Shown: positions 15,483 to 24,749 of the stretch, one piece after another | Position numbering within the stretch: the first letter of the stretch is position 1 | Layout: every line of letters starts with the position of its first letter | Source: an uncultured Latescibacterota bacterium | Lineage (GTDB): Bacteria > Latescibacterota > UBA2968 > UBA8231 | DNA: 64,000 nucleotides | Direction: 5' to 3' | NCBI GenBank assembly: GCA_951813615.1 | Contig: OX638377.1 | Span: forward strand, 6,173,739-6,237,738 | The notes under the pieces: model-generated | Seen by the model: the letters and a program-made list of their open reading frames with translations, nothing else | Databases searched by the model: none | What the model was told of the DNA's origin: nothing | Position numbers and translations under genes: made by a program

Positions 15483-18314
15483 GTGATACGCACGAAATTA
15501 TTCACGCGGCGTTTGGCCCATGTGCCTTGGCTGCTGACCGCTGGTTTAGTGTTGGGGTGGACCCCTGTGAAGGCGGCGGAAATTCGGCTATTTGTAGATA
15601 GGGAGAGGGTGCGCGAGGAAGCCGGCAGGACCGAAATCACGGTGACAGCTAAACATTACGACGATTCTGATGAATTAGCTGATGTGCCTGAGGATACGTT
15701 TGTGAACGTGACACCAAGCACGGATGGGCTCAACAGTCGTTTCACTATAGAGCAGACCAATCTTATCCTTCGGCAGGACGAGAATTCGGCATCGGGGACG
15801 ATCATCTTCACCCCCATTGAAGATGATCTCAAGGGAAACGACGATGTAGACGACGGAATCGCGGATGATCTTACCATCATGATTTCTGGCTCGGCCGGTG
15901 CTACTCCGGTCGTTTCGACGGCTATTAAGCTGATTGACAACGACAAGGCGAGTCAGAATATCTATCTCGCGTTTTCTCCGGCCACGCTAAGCAAGAGGGC
16001 TGGCCCAACCCAAATCGTCGTGACAGCAGAATTGGATGGAAAGGTGATGACCAGCGACGTGTCTTTTGAATTACGTATTGATGAGGCTAATTCTAGTGCG
16101 AGGCGCGATACGGATTACTCTGTGACGCTGGCCACGATAGAAATTCTCAAGCGCAGGGTGTCGGGGACAGCGACGATTACCATCACTCCTAGGGACCGAG
16201 AGACTGGCATTATTGCGGTGACGGGTAATCCAGCTGGCATTAATGTTATTGCCGGACAAATCACAATAGCGGCCGCCAGCCTTGGCATTACAAGTCTGAC
16301 TGCGACTCCTGCTTCGGTGCGCGAGGATGCTGGGCCGACGGAAATCGCGCTGACAGTTACCTTGGACGAAGTCCCAGTGGTTGACGAGCCCGTGAGGTTC
16401 AGGATTACGTCTCCAAGCTCAGACACGGAGGCCGTGCGCGGTATCGACTACACAGCAACACTGCCTCCGGGTAGTGCCATCACCCTTGCGGCTGGCAGGA
16501 CTATGGGGACGGCGACTCTCACTGTCACTCCATTGGATAATGAAGAGGAGGATGGCGATAGGTCCTTGTATGTGCAGGCCACCTCATCAGATGGTTCGGA
16601 GTGGACGGCCATCACGATCCTCGACGACGACACACTTAGTCAGTCCATTGAGCTATCAGTGAATCCCACTGAGATAAGGGAGGACGCCGGGGCGACTGAG
16701 GTTGCGATCACTGCAACTTTAACAGGTAAGGTATTGGACGAAGACGCGATCCTGCTCTTCCAGACCGATGCTGGTACGGCGATACGCGATGTGGACTATG
16801 TACGCCCTCGCGCCTCTCTGACGATTTCGGCCGGCCAGACACAGGGCTCGACGACGGTCACTATTACCCCAACTGACGACGGGACGGAGGAGCCCAATGA
16901 GACGATCACCTTTAGGGTTGCGAGCAATCCCCAAAACGAAGATGGCGATCCGATTGTGGTCAGCACTGCGACGATAACGCTGAAAGACGCCGGCGGGGGT
17001 GAGAGCAGTGCGTTTTCTTTTCCTGCGGACCCTGCCATCGACTACAGGTACACTGTTGGGACGGCGATTGCCGATTTGGTGCTGCCGGCGGCTTCGGATG
17101 GCACGGGCGAGCTGACGTACAGCATTTCGGCTCTGCCGGCGGGCTTGGAGTTTGACGCGGCCACGCGGACGCTTTCGGGCACGCCTACGGCCGCGACTTC
17201 CGGCGCGGTCGACGTCGTCTATACAGCGACTGACGCGGACGGCACCACGGCCACGCTGACCTTCACCATTACGGTCAGGATTCGCCCGGAGTTTGGTGAC
17301 TTTGGCTCGTCTCTCGATTTGTTCAGTGGGGGGACAGAAGCAGAGGAGCCGGAGGAACCAGAGGAGTCGGAGGAGCCGGAGGAGCCGGAGGAAGCAGAGG
17401 AATCGGAGGAACCGGAGGAACCGGAGGAACCGGAGGATCCGTCTCCTGCCTTCGCTGTGGACGCTGCGATCGATGACCAAGTGTACACTGTTGGGACGGC
17501 GATTGCCGATTTGGTGCTGCCGGCGGCATCGGGTGGCACGGGCGAGCTGACGTACAGCGTCTCGGCTCTGCCGACGGGCTTGTCGTTTGACGCGGTCACG
17601 CGGACGCTTTCGGGCACGCCTACGGCAGCGACTTCCGGCGCGGTCGACATCGTCTACACAGTTACTGACGCGGACGGCACCACGGCCACGCTGACCTTTA
17701 CCATCACGGTCAACGAGAGGCCGACTTTTTTTGACGATTTTTTCAATCTCTTCGGCTCCAGTAAGGTCGTTCCAACCGCCTCGCACAACGCGACTGAAAT
17801 CCGCGAATTCATCGTTGGCCAGCGCGTGGAGGGCCTCGTATTACCGGAGGCTTCGGGCGGCACCGCCCCGTTGACGTACAGCCTGTCGCCAGCCCTGCCG
17901 GCGGGCCTGACGTTCGACGCGGTCACGCGGACCATCGCGGGTACGCCGAGGGCGACGGCAGAAACCGTATATACGTACGCAGTTACGGACGCCAATGGCG
18001 CGAGCGCGTCGCTGTCGTTGCAGACGTTGCCGACTTCATTCTCCTTGACGGACAATTTCCCGAATCCGTTCAACCCGGCGACGACGATCCAGTATGCGTT
18101 GCCGCAGGCGGCGGACGTGGAATTGACCGTATATAACGTATTCGGTCAGGTGGTGCGGACGCTGGTTGCCGAGTACCAGAGCGCCGGTCGCTACGCGGTG
18201 GAGTGGGATGCGACCGATGACAGCGGCCATAGCTTGTCGTCAGGGATGTATTTCTATCGCTTGCAGGCGGGTGGAGAGTTCCGCGAAGTCAAGAAGATGC
18301 TGCTGCTCAGGTAG
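15483..18314 (+). CDS. Secreted Calx-beta/Ig-like repeat protein with acidic linker and type IX-like sorting domain
   Basis: 943 aa, GTG start with GGAGG eight bases upstream. A signal peptide nearly identical to that of the previous gene (VPWLLTAGLVLGW) is cleaved near residue 31. Four Calx-beta-like repeats follow (about 30-500), then putative-Ig units (LPAASDGTGEL and similar) separated by an acidic EEPEEPEESEEPEEP-type linker near residues 620-650, a third Ig-like unit, and the NFPNPFNPATTIQYALP C-terminal domain that is almost the same as in the neighbour. Probably exported and cell-surface bound by the same route; calcium-binding is a family property. The pair arose by duplication. Confidence 0.9.
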   Translation: MIRTKLFTRRLAHVPWLLTAGLVLGWTPVKAAEIRLFVDRERVREEAGRTEITVTAKHYDDSDELADVPEDTFVNVTPSTDGLNSRFTIEQTNLILRQDENSASGTIIFTPIEDDLKGNDDVDDGIADDLTIMISGSAGATPVVSTAIKLIDNDKASQNIYLAFSPATLSKRAGPTQIVVTAELDGKVMTSDVSFELRIDEANSSARRDTDYSVTLATIEILKRRVSGTATITITPRDRETGIIAVTGNPAGINVIAGQITIAAASLGITSLTATPASVREDAGPTEIALTVTLDEVPVVDEPVRFRITSPSSDTEAVRGIDYTATLPPGSAITLAAGRTMGTATLTVTPLDNEEEDGDRSLYVQATSSDGSEWTAITILDDDTLSQSIELSVNPTEIREDAGATEVAITATLTGKVLDEDAILLFQTDAGTAIRDVDYVRPRASLTISAGQTQGSTTVTITPTDDGTEEPNETITFRVASNPQNEDGDPIVVSTATITLKDAGGGESSAFSFPADPAIDYRYTVGTAIADLVLPAASDGTGELTYSISALPAGLEFDAATRTLSGTPTAATSGAVDVVYTATDADGTTATLTFTITVRIRPEFGDFGSSLDLFSGGTEAEEPEEPEESEEPEEPEEAEESEEPEEPEEPEDPSPAFAVDAAIDDQVYTVGTAIADLVLPAASGGTGELTYSVSALPTGLSFDAVTRTLSGTPTAATSGAVDIVYTVTDADGTTATLTFTITVNERPTFFDDFFNLFGSSKVVPTASHNATEIREFIVGQRVEGLVLPEASGGTAPLTYSLSPALPAGLTFDAVTRTIAGTPRATAETVYTYAVTDANGASASLSLQTLPTSFSLTDNFPNPFNPATTIQYALPQAADVELTVYNVFGQVVRTLVAEYQSAGRYAVEWDATDDSGHSLSSGMYFYRLQAGGEFREVKKMLLLR
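17338..17432 (+). repeat. Short tandem repeat coding the Glu-Pro linker
   Basis: Degenerate GAGGAGCCG/GAGGAACCG triplets code alternating Glu-Glu-Pro with occasional Ser and Ala. Length is likely to vary between strains by slippage. Confidence 0.85.
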
Positions 18315-18336
18315 CAGCCGCTGCACAGCGAGTCAG

Positions 18337-18369
18337 CAAAATGGGACCTCAAATCGAGGTCCCATTTTG
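18337..18369. terminator. Bidirectional terminator between convergent genes
   Basis: Perfect 14-bp stem CAAAATGGGACCTC / GAGGTCCCATTTTG with loop AAATC. The A and T runs at both stem ends let it act for the adhesin-type gene (stop 18314) and for the converging ABC operon (stop 18402). Its core resembles the terminator at 15305-15341, suggesting it was copied along with the paralogous gene. Confidence 0.88.
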
Positions 18370-18401
18370 TGTTTATAGGCGAAGTAGTACGACTAAACCT
18401 T

Positions 18402-19109
18402 TTACGTTTCCTCGACGGCGAAGTAGCGCTCCAATTCCCGCAGTGTATCTGGGGCCGTACTGATATCGCGCACGATGACGCCGCGCTCAATGATGGCAAT
18501 CCGACGGCAGACCTCGGTGATGTGGTTGAGATCGTGGCTGGAGATGACGAGCGTAGTATCGGTGGTTTGGTCGAGGGTTTTCAGCATGTCCTTGAGGCGG
18601 ATTTGGCTCGTCGGATCGAGATTGGCAAAGGGCTCGTCTAGTACCAGCAGTCGCGGCTCGACCATCAAGGCTGCGACAAGCCCCACTTTTTTCTTGTTCC
18701 CCTCGGATAAATTGCGGATATACTCGCTCCCGTCGAGCGGTTGATCGCCGAAAAAGGGACGGTAGTGGTCCCATTTTTCCTCTATCTGGACCGAGCTCAT
18801 GTCGTACAGGCTGCCGACGAAGTGGATGTATTCCACGGGTGTCAGGTAGTCGATTAGGAAGCCAGAGTCTAGGTAGGATCCCGTGCAGTTCTTCCAAGCG
18901 TCGTTTTGGGACACGTCCTGACCGTTGAGCAGTACCTGGCCTTTGCTTGGGCGGATCAGATCGAGGACGAGGCGCAAAAAGGTGGTCTTGCCAGCGCCGT
19001 TGTTGCCCACCAAGCCGAAGCTAGCGCCGCTGTCGATGTCGATGTCGGGCAGGTCGAGGACCGTGGCTAGACCGTAGCGCTTTTGTAAATCTTGGACTTG
19101 TAGGTGCAT
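18402..19109 (-). CDS. ABC transporter ATP-binding protein
   Basis: 235 aa nucleotide-binding domain of the ABC-2 type. Walker A GNNGAGKTT, a diverged signature LSEGNKKKV, Walker B LLVLDEP and switch histidine in VISSHDLNH are all present. It begins two bases after the DUF5687-like membrane gene and is its likely ATPase. Last gene of the seven-gene minus-strand operon and the second ATPase in it. Confidence 0.93.
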   Translation of the reverse strand: MHLQVQDLQKRYGLATVLDLPDIDIDSGASFGLVGNNGAGKTTFLRLVLDLIRPSKGQVLLNGQDVSQNDAWKNCTGSYLDSGFLIDYLTPVEYIHFVGSLYDMSSVQIEEKWDHYRPFFGDQPLDGSEYIRNLSEGNKKKVGLVAALMVEPRLLVLDEPFANLDPTSQIRLKDMLKTLDQTTDTTLVISSHDLNHITEVCRRIAIIERGVIVRDISTAPDTLRELERYFAVEET

Positions 19110-19111
19110 GT

Positions 19112-20617
19112 TCAGGTGTTCCCCCTAAAGCCGGCAGCCATGCGGTACTTGCACTTTTGCAGCCGATGGGCCAACAAACGGACCCAAACAGGACTGAGTG
19201 CCCAGCACAGTAGGCCGCCGACAGCTAGAGACAACGGACCATAGTCGGTCGCCAGTATCAGAATCGCGGGTGGGGCCATCAAAGGAATGATGACTATCAG
19301 GTGGTGCAGGGAGGTACCCTGCTGATTAAAAAATGAGGAAGGGGCGATAGAGATGCGTTTGCGATTCATGGTGGCGAAGAACAGCATACAAGCAGTACTA
19401 AAACCAATATTGTAGAGCAAAAGGACGCTGTATGTGACGAGCAATTTGGGGGCAAATATCAGCAAAAATGGTAGGCACACTAGCGCTAATACCGGGCAGG
19501 AAATTTGCAGCAGCCATAGTTTGGCCCATAGCAGGTGGCGAAAATGGACCGGCCGGGCCAGATGGCCGTCAAAATAAAGACTCTCCCAACCGAACATGAA
19601 TTGGCCGTAGTTGATCACGAAACCACTAGTGAGGAAGAATCCCCAAAAAATATGGTAGAATGTTAAGGTGGTCGTGGGCACAACAGAGTCGGATGAACCA
19701 CGGGTAAGGAGTATGAAATTTATCAGCCCCGCCGCTGAAAACATCAGAGCAGACCACAGGATTTGTCGGGGCCGCTTGTTGCGGATCGCCAGTTTAATTT
19801 CTAGCGCCATTAGTCGGCCCACTGGACCCAAGCTGGCTAGCCGGTCGAGTAGGCTTTGAGATCCAGTAGTGAAGCCTTTTTCAGACTGGACTTCGTCGTG
19901 CAAATGGTCTTTTAACAAGCGACAGGTCAAGCCAAAGAGCAGGCAGGTCGCCGCCAGCAGGGCCAGTGCCAGCACAGGACCGCCCGGTCCCAGTAACGAG
20001 TCGAATACCGCGCTCGACAGCGCGTTCGTATAGCCCCACTGTTGCCAATAATCCAACGCGATTAGGCCGCAGGTTCCACCGCCCAAGATCCAGACTGGCA
20101 AAGCTCGTCTGACCAAGACTAGGTTAATACAGAGGACTAAGTAATTGGACAGACCGAGAACCGCCACGATGCCCGCCAACCAAGACAGCGATGTAGAAGC
20201 GGGGTAATCCAGCGCTAGGTTGCTGATCCAGAACGGGATGAAGAAGGCCAGCGGCAATAGGTTGTGCAGGTGGAACAGGGCTGCGAAAGAGAAAAATCGC
20301 ACTAGAGCGGAACGGGAAATGGGCAAGTGAAGATAAGGGCCAATGTTTACTTGCGGCGTGTTTTGGAAGAGCAAGCGGGCTAGGAACAAGAGTAAGAAAC
20401 CGCTCAATAAGTGCTGATTGACTATGCGGACGACATCGGCTGCGGGATCTTGGCCAGTTAGCAGACGACCGATCATGGCACCCGAGAGGGCGAGGACGAG
20501 CAGGAAGTATAGCGCTAGCAGAACTAGAAAAATGGCGTAAGCGACGCTTATGCCACTCCAAGAGGGGTTGCGGATGAACCCCTTCCACTGGTGGCGCAGC
20601 AGGTTGCGATAGAGCAT
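19112..20617 (-). CDS. DUF5687-like polytopic membrane protein (ABC-2 permease-like)
   Basis: 501 aa from ATG 20617; the longer frame upstream is the DUF4340 gene read out of frame. At least ten hydrophobic segments are visible (for example around residues 25-60, 105-160, 185-235 and the last 100). Soluble loops include LLDRLASLGPVGRLMALEIKLAIRNKRPRQ, shown here by its ends LLDRLASLG and RNKRPRQ, and FGWESLYFDG, features I associate with DUF5687 proteins of Bacteroidetes. It most likely forms the membrane part of an exporter with the ATPase at 18402-19109. Substrate unknown. Confidence 0.8.
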   Translation of the reverse strand: MLYRNLLRHQWKGFIRNPSWSGISVAYAIFLVLLALYFLLVLALSGAMIGRLLTGQDPAADVVRIVNQHLLSGFLLLFLARLLFQNTPQVNIGPYLHLPISRSALVRFFSFAALFHLHNLLPLAFFIPFWISNLALDYPASTSLSWLAGIVAVLGLSNYLVLCINLVLVRRALPVWILGGGTCGLIALDYWQQWGYTNALSSAVFDSLLGPGGPVLALALLAATCLLFGLTCRLLKDHLHDEVQSEKGFTTGSQSLLDRLASLGPVGRLMALEIKLAIRNKRPRQILWSALMFSAAGLINFILLTRGSSDSVVPTTTLTFYHIFWGFFLTSGFVINYGQFMFGWESLYFDGHLARPVHFRHLLWAKLWLLQISCPVLALVCLPFLLIFAPKLLVTYSVLLLYNIGFSTACMLFFATMNRKRISIAPSSFFNQQGTSLHHLIVIIPLMAPPAILILATDYGPLSLAVGGLLCWALSPVWVRLLAHRLQKCKYRMAAGFRGNT

Positions 20618-20628
20618 CGCTAGTGGGC

Positions 20629-21636
20629 CTAGAACGACTCGGCTTGGCGGTAGGGTGAGGGTTGGGGGAGCGTGTCGAGGAGGGCGGAGCGAGTGGGGAA
20701 GAGGAGGGCGGCTTTTTCGGGCGTTATGGAGAAGACGTGGCCGGTGGTGTGGAGGCGGAGGTAGCGGCCTCGGTCGTCGGCTGCGCCAATGGCGAGGGTA
20801 TCTATTGCGCCCTCTTCGTCTTCGAGATAGAGATAGCGGGCTTGGGCAAAGGCATCGGTGCGGTTTGGATCGTGCAACGCCGACCACGTCAGGCGTTTGA
20901 GGAAATCGGCGTAGGCTTCTACACTCGCGGAAGGACAGACCTCCGCATCGGTCGCAGACGAGGCGACCCACTCATAGGTTGGCATCATAGGACCCGGTGC
21001 CGTCATGGCTTTTAGCTGACGGCTGAGGGATTGCACCGGGTAGGAGGGGGCGCCAGCGAAGGCGATGCGCCGGAGACCCTTGCGCTGCAAGGCTTGGGGC
21101 AGGACGCGGCGGTCGAGCATCGGTGCGGGCGGCGCGGTGTCGAGAGCATGGACGGGATGGGCGTGGAGGTGGAAGATGCTGTCGGCACCAACGCGCTGGA
21201 CATAGGATTCCCCAGCGCGAGCCCCAGGAGCACCGCGTCCTTGGCGCACTTCGAGCAAGGGACGCCCCTGTTGATCGAGCAGGTGGATGCGGACGCTACC
21301 CGGGCCGAGGCCATAACGGGCCAAGTCCCCAGGCTCAGTCGAGACGAAGGTCGCCGGGGTCGCCAGCAGACTCTGGAGCAGGTACTCGACGCGGCGGTCG
21401 AGGACAAAGGCGCGGTGATACGCTGGAAAATGCCAAGTGGCCCCGCGCCGGACGTAGTGCCAACGGCGTCCGGCGGCGTGGACCTCAATCTGATCGACTG
21501 CTGAGGCTGGTTCGGGTGCCAAGAGGCGCAAAGCCCCTTCGGCGCGGCGCACCGTGCGCTGATGCTCGCGTAGCGTATTTTCCCCAAGGACGAGCAGGAC
21601 TAGCAAGGCCCCCAGCGCGCAGAGCAAGCGGATCAC
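20629..21636 (-). CDS. DUF4340-like single-span membrane protein
   Basis: 335 aa from a GTG that overlaps the stop of the preceding gene (GTGA), which implies coupled translation. One N-terminal transmembrane helix (LLCALGALLVLLVLG) is followed by a periplasmic region with the DUF4340 pattern: IEVHAAGRRWHYVRRGATWHF early, then segments that follow the repeated fold of this family. DUF4340 proteins habitually accompany GldG-like ABC auxiliary proteins, as here. Function in the complex is unknown. Confidence 0.82.
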   Translation of the reverse strand: MIRLLCALGALLVLLVLGENTLREHQRTVRRAEGALRLLAPEPASAVDQIEVHAAGRRWHYVRRGATWHFPAYHRAFVLDRRVEYLLQSLLATPATFVSTEPGDLARYGLGPGSVRIHLLDQQGRPLLEVRQGRGAPGARAGESYVQRVGADSIFHLHAHPVHALDTAPPAPMLDRRVLPQALQRKGLRRIAFAGAPSYPVQSLSRQLKAMTAPGPMMPTYEWVASSATDAEVCPSASVEAYADFLKRLTWSALHDPNRTDAFAQARYLYLEDEEGAIDTLAIGAADDRGRYLRLHTTGHVFSITPEKAALLFPTRSALLDTLPQPSPYRQAESF

Positions 21637-24600
21637 GTTCGCCTCGTGCGGCGATAGAGGGCATAGCCCAAAAACAGCAGCGGCCCCGCGCCCACTACGA
21701 ACACGCGCCACAGGCGCTTGGCCTCGGCGCTTTGGAAGGGGAAGCCGCGCGAAGTCGGTCGCCGCGCCTGTAAGGTGGCTAGCTCCTCACCATACGCGTT
21801 GTACGCCACGGCATTGAGCAAGAATTGATCGTGCTGAAAGCCCGGGGTCAGCAAGTGCTCGTTTTTGAACATTTCCGAAGAGCCGATCAAGAGTAGGGCC
21901 CCCGTTTGTCGCGGATGTTTGCCCACGCGCTGGAGAGTGGCGCGGCCATCCTCACTTTCAGTAAAGGCGACCTCGGGGAAGGGACCGGTAAGCAGTGCGG
22001 CTAAGGGTTGGGGGCCGGGCAGGTACGTCTGTGGGGCGAATACCTCAGGCGGCAGCCAACCGCCCTGCCACGGATACGCCCAAGCTTGGGGCGAAGTGGA
22101 AATCAGGGTTTGGGCCGTTATGCCCGCACTGCTTAGCTCTGCCGGGTTCAGGGCAAAGCGATTCCCCCAGATAAAGAGCTGGTCGCCAAGGTGTCGGGTG
22201 ATCGGCGAGGTGCGGTCGTAGTGCTGGCCGACGGCGCGGATTAAGAAAGGCAAGGCGACCTTTTGCGGGTCGTACTCGCGCACAGCCGTGCGGTTGACTT
22301 GGGTTTCTAGGTCGAGGTGCGACTGAGTGCGGTCGAAGAGCACTTCGCGGAGTTGTTCGACGCCAAAGAGTTGGAGGTAGCGGTCGAGGTCTTGGAATTG
22401 GGGCTGAGGCCAGTACACCGTCTGAAACCCCGAGCCGCGATATTGGCGCTGCTGGATGTTGAAGTGCTGCATGGCGACAATGGCCTTGCCCCCTCGCGCG
22501 AGATGCTGGCTCAGCAGCAGCAGGATCGGACCCGAGTCGCGGCGCGGCTGCATCCACAACAAGACATCTACGTCTGAAGGCATGCTCGGCGTGCGGGGGT
22601 TGATGTAGTGGACGTCGTAGAGATAGTCGGCGAGCAGGGCTTTTAAGTCGCTGTACACGTCGGTGCCACCTGGGGCGATGAGGCCCTTTTTCTGGTAGTC
22701 TTCGAGGGCCTCGGCTGGCGAGAGGCGCGGCAAGTCGGAGATGACGGCCACGCGCATTTTGCGCCCCTGTTGCAGGCTGTGGGAGGCTGCGGCTAGGAGG
22801 AATTCGAGGTGGGTGTGTTGGTCGAGTCGCGGCACGGCGATGGTGTGCGCGTTGTCAATTAGACGCAAGCCGCTCCAGACGTATTGGGTGGCGAGCGTGT
22901 CGTGGAGAACCCGTTCGACTGGAAAGGGTGCCAGTCCCTCGGCGGCGAGCGTTTGCCGCTGGTCGGAGGTCAGTGCGTCGGGCCGGATCACGCGCAGGGG
23001 AATGTTGCAGTCGGCGAGCAAGGTGCGGATGCGGTCTTCGGCGTTTTTGAGCTGCCGGGGCATGGAGGCCCGGTGCGTGGCGATCAGCTCGGCGGATAGG
23101 GACGTGCCCTGCAACAAGCGGCCCAAAAGCGGCGAAGGCGTGTTGAGTTGGTCGGCCGTCAGGTCGAGATAGGGGCCGCGGCCGCGCCAGACGAGCGCAC
23201 CAATGACGAGCACCAAGCAGGCGAGGCCGAGCTGGCGGCCCCAACGACCAGCCGGCCAGCTCGGGCGGCTGTAGCGGAGGTAGTGCCTAATGCCAAGACC
23301 TACAAACGCCAGCGGCACCAAAAAGACCGCAAAGAACCGCCAGAAGAAACGGGCGAGTGCGCCGGGCGGGACGAGTCGCTGCGCCCCGCCCTTTTCCACG
23401 CGCCCCCGCAATACGCGTTCTGGTTGGCCGTAGGTGCGGATGAGGTTTTGTAAGAAGACGCGGTGGGCGTAGCCGGGCTGGTTGATGATGCCGTCTTGGA
23501 AGGGCGACGCGCTGGCCAAGACGAATAGCTGCCCCTGCCAAGGATCGTCCGGTTTGAGCAGGACCAGCAAATTTTGTTTGGGCACGGGCAAGCCGCCGGT
23601 TAAGTCGGCGTCGGTGAAGGGGCCGGTGGGCAGGGGCAGGACGCGAGGGCTTTCGGTGGTGGTGCCGACGATTTCCGCGTGGAAGCCCTTGGCTTGTACG
23701 GCCTGCGGATCGACTTCGAGCGCGCTGGCGGCGACGAAATTAAGCCCGCCGCGACCTGGCGCGGCAAAGCTCTTCATATTGTAAAAAGCGGGCAGCACCC
23801 GGAGGTGAAAAGGTGCGACGATTTCGCCCATGTCGAGGATGACCGGCCCGGTATTTTTATCGACGAGCAGGTCCGGCACCGGTCGGATGCCAAAGGGCTG
23901 GAGCAGTTGCGCCCAAGCAGGCGGTGCGTGGTGTACCCAATAGGAAATTGCGTCTTCTGCTGGGGCGTAGCCGATCTGGTAGGTGCTGCCGGCGAGTACT
24001 GCACTGCGACCGGATGCTAGGAAGGCAAGCAACTGCCGCACGTGTTCGGGCGTGGTGACTTCGGGCTGAATCCAGAACAGTACGTCGATTTCTGGGGGGA
24101 TGGTGGGATTGCTATTGAGATCTAGTTCGACAACTGGCCCGGCCTCGTTGAGAAAGGCCGCCAAAAGCTGAAAGGGCGGCGGTGCCGAGACGCCAATGGT
24201 TGGTTGCGGCGGTGCGCGTCCGGCCTGTAGTTGGGCGATGACGTACTCTTCTAGATAGGGCAGGTGCTCTGGCTCGATGCTTTGGACGAGCACTTCGGGC
24301 GCGTTGGCGCGCGAGATGACCAGCGAGGACCAGATCTTTTGCTCGGAATGCTCGTCGTGCAACACCCGCCGCACGCTAAAGGAGGAGGCCCTTTTGCTAG
24401 CCGCATAGCCGATGCCAGCGCGCCCGCTTTGGTCCGGGTCGATGACCCGATAGTCAATGCGGTTGGGCGCTTGGTCGTGCAGAGCTGACAGGAGCCGACA
24501 GACTTGGGGCTCGAGTTCTTTGAGGTGCGCCGGCATGTTTTCGCGGGTGGTGGCAAAGTAGGTGATGGAGAGCGGGGTTTCTAAGGAGCGGAGGTAGTGC

Positions 24601-24749
24601 TCGGTCGCCGGCGAGAGCGTGGCGATGTCGTCCCCTGCTAGATCTAGGGTCCAACTTCCCGTCAGGTTCAGGAGACGGCCGGTGTACGCGACGATGCCCA
24701 ATAGCAGCGCGAAAGCCAGCGCGATTTGGAGCAAGAAGTGCCGCTTCAA
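21633..24749 (-). CDS. GldG-like ABC auxiliary protein, internally duplicated
   Basis: About 1038 aa from a TTG overlapping the permease stop codon (TTGA). The protein contains two GldG-type halves in tandem: a transmembrane helix then DLAGDDIATLSPATEHYL near the start, and again a helix pair then DLTADQLNTPSPLLGRLL near residue 530; each half continues with the ABC-transport-auxiliary domain (VRRVLHDEHSEQ and VERVLHDTLATQ at equivalent places). A final transmembrane helix lies near the C-terminus. GldG is normally a single unit of about 500-560 aa, so this looks like a fused duplication. It should work with the permease and ATPase just upstream. Confidence 0.85.
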   Translation of the reverse strand: MKRHFLLQIALAFALLLGIVAYTGRLLNLTGSWTLDLAGDDIATLSPATEHYLRSLETPLSITYFATTRENMPAHLKELEPQVCRLLSALHDQAPNRIDYRVIDPDQSGRAGIGYAASKRASSFSVRRVLHDEHSEQKIWSSLVISRANAPEVLVQSIEPEHLPYLEEYVIAQLQAGRAPPQPTIGVSAPPPFQLLAAFLNEAGPVVELDLNSNPTIPPEIDVLFWIQPEVTTPEHVRQLLAFLASGRSAVLAGSTYQIGYAPAEDAISYWVHHAPPAWAQLLQPFGIRPVPDLLVDKNTGPVILDMGEIVAPFHLRVLPAFYNMKSFAAPGRGGLNFVAASALEVDPQAVQAKGFHAEIVGTTTESPRVLPLPTGPFTDADLTGGLPVPKQNLLVLLKPDDPWQGQLFVLASASPFQDGIINQPGYAHRVFLQNLIRTYGQPERVLRGRVEKGGAQRLVPPGALARFFWRFFAVFLVPLAFVGLGIRHYLRYSRPSWPAGRWGRQLGLACLVLVIGALVWRGRGPYLDLTADQLNTPSPLLGRLLQGTSLSAELIATHRASMPRQLKNAEDRIRTLLADCNIPLRVIRPDALTSDQRQTLAAEGLAPFPVERVLHDTLATQYVWSGLRLIDNAHTIAVPRLDQHTHLEFLLAAASHSLQQGRKMRVAVISDLPRLSPAEALEDYQKKGLIAPGGTDVYSDLKALLADYLYDVHYINPRTPSMPSDVDVLLWMQPRRDSGPILLLLSQHLARGGKAIVAMQHFNIQQRQYRGSGFQTVYWPQPQFQDLDRYLQLFGVEQLREVLFDRTQSHLDLETQVNRTAVREYDPQKVALPFLIRAVGQHYDRTSPITRHLGDQLFIWGNRFALNPAELSSAGITAQTLISTSPQAWAYPWQGGWLPPEVFAPQTYLPGPQPLAALLTGPFPEVAFTESEDGRATLQRVGKHPRQTGALLLIGSSEMFKNEHLLTPGFQHDQFLLNAVAYNAYGEELATLQARRPTSRGFPFQSAEAKRLWRVFVVGAGPLLFLGYALYRRTRRT

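Noticed and set aside
17338..17432. Periodic short repeat that could be taken for a CRISPR array
   Set aside because: It is a continuous codon repeat within a gene, with no spacers and no fixed repeat length.
16719..17786. 355-codon minus-strand frame opposite the second adhesin-type gene
   Set aside because: Low-complexity Arg-rich translation; it is the antisense shadow of the repeats and acidic linker.
20618..20971. N-terminal extension of the DUF5687-like protein
   Set aside because: It is the DUF4340 gene in another frame.
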